Assembly: GCA_002428895.1 (NCBI GenBank)
Contig: DIYC01000045.1
Coordinates: 10,991-22,265, forward strand
From: Burkholderiales bacterium UBA6064
GTDB lineage: Bacteria > Pseudomonadota > Gammaproteobacteria > Burkholderiales > Burkholderiaceae_B
Direction: 5' to 3'
Length of the DNA stretch: 11,275 nt
Positions 6,979 to 11,275 of the stretch are shown piece by piece (the stretch's first letter is position 1; every line of letters starts with the position of its first letter). The notes under the pieces were generated by a model. It was not told where the DNA came from and did no database searches. It saw only the letters and a program-made list of their open reading frames with translations. The translations under genes and the position numbers were made by a program.

Positions 6979-9900
6979 TTATACCGAACCCTCAACGTCA
7001 GTGGACGGAATTAACTCATCAAGCAACTTAAACAATTCATCTTTACCTTGCGCATAAGTTGTGACTGAATTCGAGAGAACTAATTGACGCTCTGGGTGCT
7101 GATTCGCCTTGGTTTGTATGGCTTTATTGTGCTTTCTCCAAAAATTGCCCAAAGCATTCAGATTAAAAGGGCCAAATTCATCGTTTTTTTTGAATTCTTT
7201 TTTCACTTCAACTAATAATTCCTTTTTATTATTGTCTAAATCTAAATTAAAGCGTAGCCGATTGGCTTTTTCAAAAAAATAATACAAAAAATAATCCACG
7301 AACAATAAAGCATTGTTTGCATCAGTGTCTGGGTTAAAACACTCCTTAAATGCATAGGCATTCAGCGCGGTTGAAATGCCCTGGTTGTCGTCACACCCTG
7401 TTGCATCAAAGTAGCCACAACATAGTGAATTCGTACCACACCGACTAAATAGTTGATACACCAGGAAAATTTTAATTTCGACTCGTTTTCGTGAAATAAT
7501 TGTACGATCACTCTCAGACAATTGATTTAAAAATGTTGTCCGTTCTTCTTCCGTGGCGCCACCTAGATCGCCAATTAAATCAACGTTTTGAATTTGATCG
7601 AATTGCGCAAAAAAATTTATTTCTTTATCGATAAAACCCTGCTTAAACAGTCCAAATAATTTTTGTGCTAAGTCGCGCAAATAACCGATTTGACCATTAG
7701 AATTTTCGCTTTCAGCGGGACATTGATTTTTAGCATGAATACAAAGCGCCTGATGCACATTCAAATCTTTTGAATTACTCTGTAAATTAGCGACACATCG
7801 CCAAAAAGTCATTGCATCAAACCAACCCAACACGCCACGATCAGGGTGTACCAACAAAGCCAAAATTCCGAGTTGACCACCCTCTTTTGGCCCAAAGATT
7901 TTATCGATAATTGGTTGTAACAATTGTACCTTGGCGTCTTTATCTTGAGTACGTATTGCATCCCCATCGACCAATTGATCGAGACACTTAATTAAATCAG
8001 TAATGAGCAACTCCCTTAATTTGCATACACCCTTGAATTCAAGATGAATCAGTGAATGCCGTGGCAAAATACGAATAATGGTATCAATCACCTGATTAGC
8101 TTGTTCTAAATTTAGAAGACGAAATTTTCTTGACAAACGCTTCCAAAAAAGATCATGAAAACGCTCAGCATGTTTAGCTAAATTAAAGTCATCTGAATTA
8201 AAAATTCCTTCTAAGGTTTGTTTGCCATCAATAAAATTTAAAGACAGATCCTCATCAAATTTAAACTGCTCAATTGGAATTGGTTCGATTGAATTTTCAC
8301 CAACTATCCGACTTAAATAATATTTAAAATTTTTCGAACTAGGTTCGTTAAGGCTCAGTTGTTTCAACAAAAACTGCGCCAATTCAGGCTGTGACGCAAA
8401 GAATTTTTTGAATTCGACTTGATATTCGTTATTATTATATTCATTTAAAATCAATTGCTTAACAGAACGAGTCCATTGTCTATTATTAGCTTCTTCAAAA
8501 GAAATTCGCCGAAACACACTAGGGTAATTTTGATATAAGACAATTAAATGCAATAAATCCTTATGTTTAAACTCAAGATCTTTTGGTAAGTTTGAATGAA
8601 TATCAAGAATTACCAATAAATTGTTGAAACGTTTTAATTTTCGAATGTCACCTAGTAGCTGTAAATAATAAAACCCATGTTCCTGTTCAAGAAATTCTGC
8701 AATGGTGTTAAATAGTTGTTCACTTCCGGCTCTTGAAATAGCATTTGGTTGCGCGCCATCCCGACCCTGCCTAATCAACTCATCCACATTCACCGTCAAC
8801 AGTTTGATCAATTGTTTCGGTTCAATTAATACATTCACTTTAACTTGCACAAATTTTTCTAAAAATTGCCATTCTGCAATTTCGGGGGCAGCTTGTTGTG
8901 TGCTGACTTCATTCAAATTGGCATGTTCTGGTCGCGATTGTCGATTTAAGAGTATTTCACTGTCATAACAAAACACATACGCCGCGCGTTGAAGGCGCAA
9001 GCTTTGGTGCGCAGCAAACAACACCTTTTTAACCGTTTCAATTGGCAATCGGTCTAGGTCGTCGATTACCACAACCAAAAACAAATCATTTCTTTTAAGC
9101 ACGGCACCAATGTCAACTAACAACTCAGAAATGGTGTTGTGCATCGGGTTAATGGTGAGTTTTACGCCCAAATAACTTAATTCGGTGGGCTGCAACAATC
9201 TTGAAAGCCGACGGGTCATCACGGGTAATTCGGGCGCAAAAATTTTCTGTTGTATGGCCTCAGTCAATTCATGCAGTAAGTGAATGCTCAAGTTAGAATC
9301 GGATGAATACTTTAACGGATCAAAACGACACACCACCAGGTGGTTTTGTTCCTTCCAATATTCTTTCGCAAAATTCACAAAACTCGACTTACCCGCACCC
9401 CAAGGCCCATCAACACCAAAAATAAGGCCTTGCTGACACCCTTCTTTAAACACCCATTGAGCAAAGTTTTGCGCTTTGTCATACTGACCCAGTAAATCGT
9501 GCTCTTTGCTCTTCGCCTCTTGATCAGGCAGCAGAATACAGTCGGCATCTGATTTATTGTTTCGATTCGATCGTTCTTTATGTCGTTCAAAATTGTAAAT
9601 AACAACTGACCAGACACACAGGCCAAACAAAGCAACAAAGACATAAACAGGTATTCGCGGGTCTATGTGAGTAAGGCGAATTAAAGTAAGGCGTATTGAA
9701 TCAAATTGATGAACCAACTCGTCACCGAGCACAAAGTAAAAACCAAAACCCACCAGCAGCAGTAGCAATAAATCGATCCGCTTACTGACCATCATCATTT
9801 GAAATTGGTCAGCACCCCCACGACGAACGCCATAAGCCCCACAAACCGGCAAAGCGATTAAAATAATCAACACGTTAACGGGGTAGTTGGTGAATTTAGT

Positions 9901-10050
9901 GCTTAGGCTTTGCCCCAACAAAAAAGAAAAATGCCCCACTGCGGCAAGCAACACACCGATTAAAAAAAACCGGCCATAGACCACAAAAACAGGCGTAAGA
10001 ATTAAAGTTTCACTGGCTGAGCTTGCTTGCGTTTTCGTTGTTTTTTTCAT
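6979..10050 (-). CDS. Membrane-anchored KAP-family P-loop NTPase, candidate defence protein
   Basis: This 1023-residue protein has four predicted membrane segments at about 24-47, 57-75, 92-109 and 133-153, then a charged linker and a KAP NTPase core. Core motifs are Walker A GPWGAGKS (215-222), Walker B LVVVIDDLDRLP (325-336), RAAYVFCYD (355-363), FLEKFVQ (396-402) and LGDIRKLKRFNN (466-477). KAP proteins often have membrane helices inserted between Walker A and B; here they are all N-terminal. Residues about 480-1023 match no domain I recognise; they are helix-rich, with cysteines at 871, 877, 878, 886 and 904. KAP NTPases include PifA, the F-plasmid T7-exclusion protein, and are frequent in defence loci, so phage defence is a fair inference but untested. 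The ATG at 10050 has AGG (10057-10059) upstream and a good promoter. Stretches of the second half are markedly AT-rich compared with the first half and the neighbouring genes. Confidence 0.88.
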   Translation of the reverse strand: MKKTTKTQASSASETLILTPVFVVYGRFFLIGVLLAAVGHFSFLLGQSLSTKFTNYPVNVLIILIALPVCGAYGVRRGGADQFQMMMVSKRIDLLLLLLVGFGFYFVLGDELVHQFDSIRLTLIRLTHIDPRIPVYVFVALFGLCVWSVVIYNFERHKERSNRNNKSDADCILLPDQEAKSKEHDLLGQYDKAQNFAQWVFKEGCQQGLIFGVDGPWGAGKSSFVNFAKEYWKEQNHLVVCRFDPLKYSSDSNLSIHLLHELTEAIQQKIFAPELPVMTRRLSRLLQPTELSYLGVKLTINPMHNTISELLVDIGAVLKRNDLFLVVVIDDLDRLPIETVKKVLFAAHQSLRLQRAAYVFCYDSEILLNRQSRPEHANLNEVSTQQAAPEIAEWQFLEKFVQVKVNVLIEPKQLIKLLTVNVDELIRQGRDGAQPNAISRAGSEQLFNTIAEFLEQEHGFYYLQLLGDIRKLKRFNNLLVILDIHSNLPKDLEFKHKDLLHLIVLYQNYPSVFRRISFEEANNRQWTRSVKQLILNEYNNNEYQVEFKKFFASQPELAQFLLKQLSLNEPSSKNFKYYLSRIVGENSIEPIPIEQFKFDEDLSLNFIDGKQTLEGIFNSDDFNLAKHAERFHDLFWKRLSRKFRLLNLEQANQVIDTIIRILPRHSLIHLEFKGVCKLRELLITDLIKCLDQLVDGDAIRTQDKDAKVQLLQPIIDKIFGPKEGGQLGILALLVHPDRGVLGWFDAMTFWRCVANLQSNSKDLNVHQALCIHAKNQCPAESENSNGQIGYLRDLAQKLFGLFKQGFIDKEINFFAQFDQIQNVDLIGDLGGATEEERTTFLNQLSESDRTIISRKRVEIKIFLVYQLFSRCGTNSLCCGYFDATGCDDNQGISTALNAYAFKECFNPDTDANNALLFVDYFLYYFFEKANRLRFNLDLDNNKKELLVEVKKEFKKNDEFGPFNLNALGNFWRKHNKAIQTKANQHPERQLVLSNSVTTYAQGKDELFKLLDELIPSTDVEGSV

Positions 10051-10070
10051 AGGGTGCCTAAGCCAGTTGT

Positions 10071-10099
10071 TTTAAATAAATCGGGTTGTAACGTGTCAA
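10071..10099 (-). promoter_or_regulatory. Promoter of the KAP NTPase gene
   Basis: On the minus strand a perfect TTGACA (10094-10099) is followed after exactly 17 bp by TTTAAA (10071-10076). Transcription would begin near 10064, giving a leader of about 14 nt before ATG 10050. No clear operator palindrome accompanies it, so the gene may be expressed constitutively. Confidence 0.6.
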
Positions 10100-10157
10100 C
10101 CTTTTTGTGTGAAACAAGCTATAAACCAAACACTGAACATCCCTTTAACCAGATGCC

Positions 10158-10709
10158 TTACTCCCGCCACTTAATCGAACACCCCATCGAAGGCATTTGA
10201 CTTTCAGGCCCCTGCCCTGTGGTCGCAACTTGGCGCATGGCGTTCACCAATTCAGGCACTCGGCCTTTTACTTCTGCATTCATTGTAATGTTATCAAGAC
10301 GACCCCGATATTGAAGTTCGCCTTGCGCGTTGTAACCAAAAAAATCAGGGGTACACACGGCGCCATAAGCCTTGGCAATGTTTTGGGTTAAATCAACCAG
10401 ATACGGAAATGTTAGCCCATGCTGAACGGAAAATTTTTTCATATTTTCTGGGCTATCGTCTGGAACATAGATGTAATCGTTGGGCATGATAGCAACCACA
10501 CCAACACCCTCATTTTGCAAAACCTTGGCATCTTGAACAAAACGACCAATAATCGCTTTCACATACGGACAATGATTACAAATAAAAGCCACCAACAGTC
10601 CTTTTTTGCCCATGAGTGCGTTCAACGTGTAACGTGTGCCGTCTGGATCAGACAATTCAAACGCAGGTGCGTGTTGTCCAAAATGAACTACAGGGGTATT
10701 CAGTAACAT
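10158..10709 (-). CDS. Thioredoxin-fold family protein with CNHC redox motif
   Basis: This 183-residue protein has an AhpC/TSA-redoxin type thioredoxin fold: GQHAPAFELSDPDGTRYTL (11-29), then VAFICNHCPYVKAI (40-53) with the active-site pair C44-N-H-C47 at the start of the catalytic helix. FPYLVDLTQNIAKAYGAVCTPDFFGYNAQGELQYRGRLD follows, including the cis-proline region (CTPDFF). The C-terminal PSMGCSIKW (C178 region) is characteristic of this family and adds a further cysteine. There is no signal peptide, so it is probably cytosolic, unlike TlpA or ResA. A thiol-disulfide or peroxide-reducing role is likely, but the substrate is unknown. The ATG at 10709 has an excellent AGAGGA (10717-10722) 7 nt upstream. 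It is the right housekeeping border of the accessory block, 107 bp upstream of the KAP gene on the same strand. Confidence 0.9.
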   Translation of the reverse strand: MLLNTPVVHFGQHAPAFELSDPDGTRYTLNALMGKKGLLVAFICNHCPYVKAIIGRFVQDAKVLQNEGVGVVAIMPNDYIYVPDDSPENMKKFSVQHGLTFPYLVDLTQNIAKAYGAVCTPDFFGYNAQGELQYRGRLDNITMNAEVKGRVPELVNAMRQVATTGQGPESQMPSMGCSIKWRE

Positions 10710-10716
10710 CAGTCAA

Positions 10717-10722
10717 TCCTCT
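10717..10722 (-). promoter_or_regulatory. Strong Shine-Dalgarno of the thioredoxin-fold gene
   Basis: AGAGGA on the minus strand, 7 nt before ATG 10709, fixes the start. Confidence 0.65.
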
Positions 10723-10739
10723 TCATATTTGGCAAATAT

Positions 10740-10763
10740 TTTAAAAAATTTGATCAGCGATCA
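10740..10763 (-). terminator. Weak candidate terminator behind the MarC-family gene
   Basis: On the minus strand TGATC-GCT-GATCA (10763-10751) can form a 5-bp stem with a 3-base loop and is followed by AATTTTTT. The T-run is right but the stem is short and AT-rich, so termination would be inefficient. Confidence 0.3.
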
Positions 10764-10800
10764 GAGGGCTGTGGCAAAGTGCCCACTAAACTGAAAGAGA

Positions 10801-11275
10801 CTACCGAAGGCTTAACACAAAATCTTTAATGCCGTTTAACAACATTTGCGTGGCTAAAATGACTAAAATCATGCCCATTAAACGTTCAAGCGCACGCGAA
10901 CCTTTTAACCCAATCACTGCCATCACTTTGCCAGAATACACCAAGATCACCGTTGCACCCAACCAGGCAATTAATAAGGCGGTGGCCCAATCGACCATTT
11001 GAGTGGGGTAAGTAGAACCTAACAGCAACAACACAGCGATGGTTGAAGGGCCAGCGGTGAGGGGCACTGCCAGGGGCACAATGAGTGGGTCGTTAAACTC
11101 ATCACTGTGTTTGGTGCTGACTTTGGGTGGGAAGATCATTCGCAACGAAATGATAAACAACAACACACCACCCGAGATATTTAATGACGATTGGCTTAAA
11201 CCCAAAAAAGAAAGAATCGAATTGCCCGCAAATAAAAAACACATCAAAATAAACAGGGCAATGAGGAGTTCGCGA
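10801..11275 (-). CDS. MarC family (UPF0056) integral membrane protein, 5' end beyond right edge
   Basis: This inner-membrane protein of the MarC family has an unknown transport role; the name comes from the E. coli mar locus, but an antibiotic-resistance function is not supported there. The visible 157 residues are open to the window edge, with RELLIALFILMCFLFAGNSILSFLGLS upstream of the first internal TTG/ATG at 11247/11244. The reading frame is therefore truncated by the window, not short. Typical members have about 200 residues and six membrane helices. The signature PLAVPLTAGPSTIAVLLLL is present, and hydrophobic segments cover ISGGVLLFIISLRMIF, the signature segment, ATALLIAWLGATVILVY and the C-terminal LMGMILVILATQMLLNGI. 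The stop is TAG 10801, 91 bp before the thioredoxin-fold gene on the same strand. The family call is strong; the start lies outside the window. Confidence 0.92.
   Translation of the reverse strand, partial: RELLIALFILMCFLFAGNSILSFLGLSQSSLNISGGVLLFIISLRMIFPPKVSTKHSDEFNDPLIVPLAVPLTAGPSTIAVLLLLGSTYPTQMVDWATALLIAWLGATVILVYSGKVMAVIGLKGSRALERLMGMILVILATQMLLNGIKDFVLSLR

Noticed and set aside
11244..11247. TTG/ATG at 11247/11244 as the true start of the MarC-family gene
   Set aside because: The same frame stays open to the window edge and encodes a hydrophobic, family-like helix upstream, so the gene is cut by the window.

Overview
The window looks like a chromosomal segment of a low-to-moderate GC betaproteobacterium, most probably of the order Burkholderiales. 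The grounds are the long TrpRS (402 residues, against about 334 in E. coli) and two gene runs I recall as typical of that group: YciO, site-2 protease, TrpRS, DapA; and DUF455 ferritin-like protein, gamma-carbonic anhydrase, Hsp33. The genus cannot be fixed from this sequence.

Layout. Positions 1-2894 (minus strand) hold a compact run transcribed leftward: yciO, an M50 site-2 protease, trpS and the 5' part of dapA. The first three genes overlap or abut. Positions 3007-3813 (minus) encode a DUF455 ferritin-like protein. It is divergent from 3942-5419 (plus), which encodes a gamma-class carbonic anhydrase and then the redox chaperone Hsp33 (hslO).

Positions 5420-10157 form a small accessory, defence-like block. 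It begins with a two-gene AbiE toxin-antitoxin module (abiEi 5562-6095, abiEii 6088-6948). This is preceded by two matching 39-bp inverted repeats 74 bp apart, the probable AbiEi operators. Facing it is a 1023-residue membrane-anchored KAP-family P-loop NTPase (6979-10050, minus) with its own promoter, which has a perfect TTGACA box. The two units converge on a 30-bp gap. No integrase, transposase, tRNA or direct-repeat boundary is visible, so how the block arrived is unknown.

Positions 10158-10709 (minus) encode a cytosolic thioredoxin-fold protein with a CNHC redox motif. Positions 10801-11275 (minus) encode a MarC-family membrane protein that runs off the right edge.

How the genes relate: the left half is housekeeping (tRNA charging, a possible tRNA-modification relative, lysine/peptidoglycan precursor synthesis, membrane proteolysis, redox-stress protein folding). 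The centre is the novel part: an autoregulated AbiE module next to a large anchored NTPase. A joint anti-phage role is inference from proximity. The most notable sequence signals are the paired covarying operators, the KAP protein with an AT-rich C-terminal half of unknown function, and a four-cysteine motif in TrpRS like that of the Fe-S TrpRS of Thermotoga.
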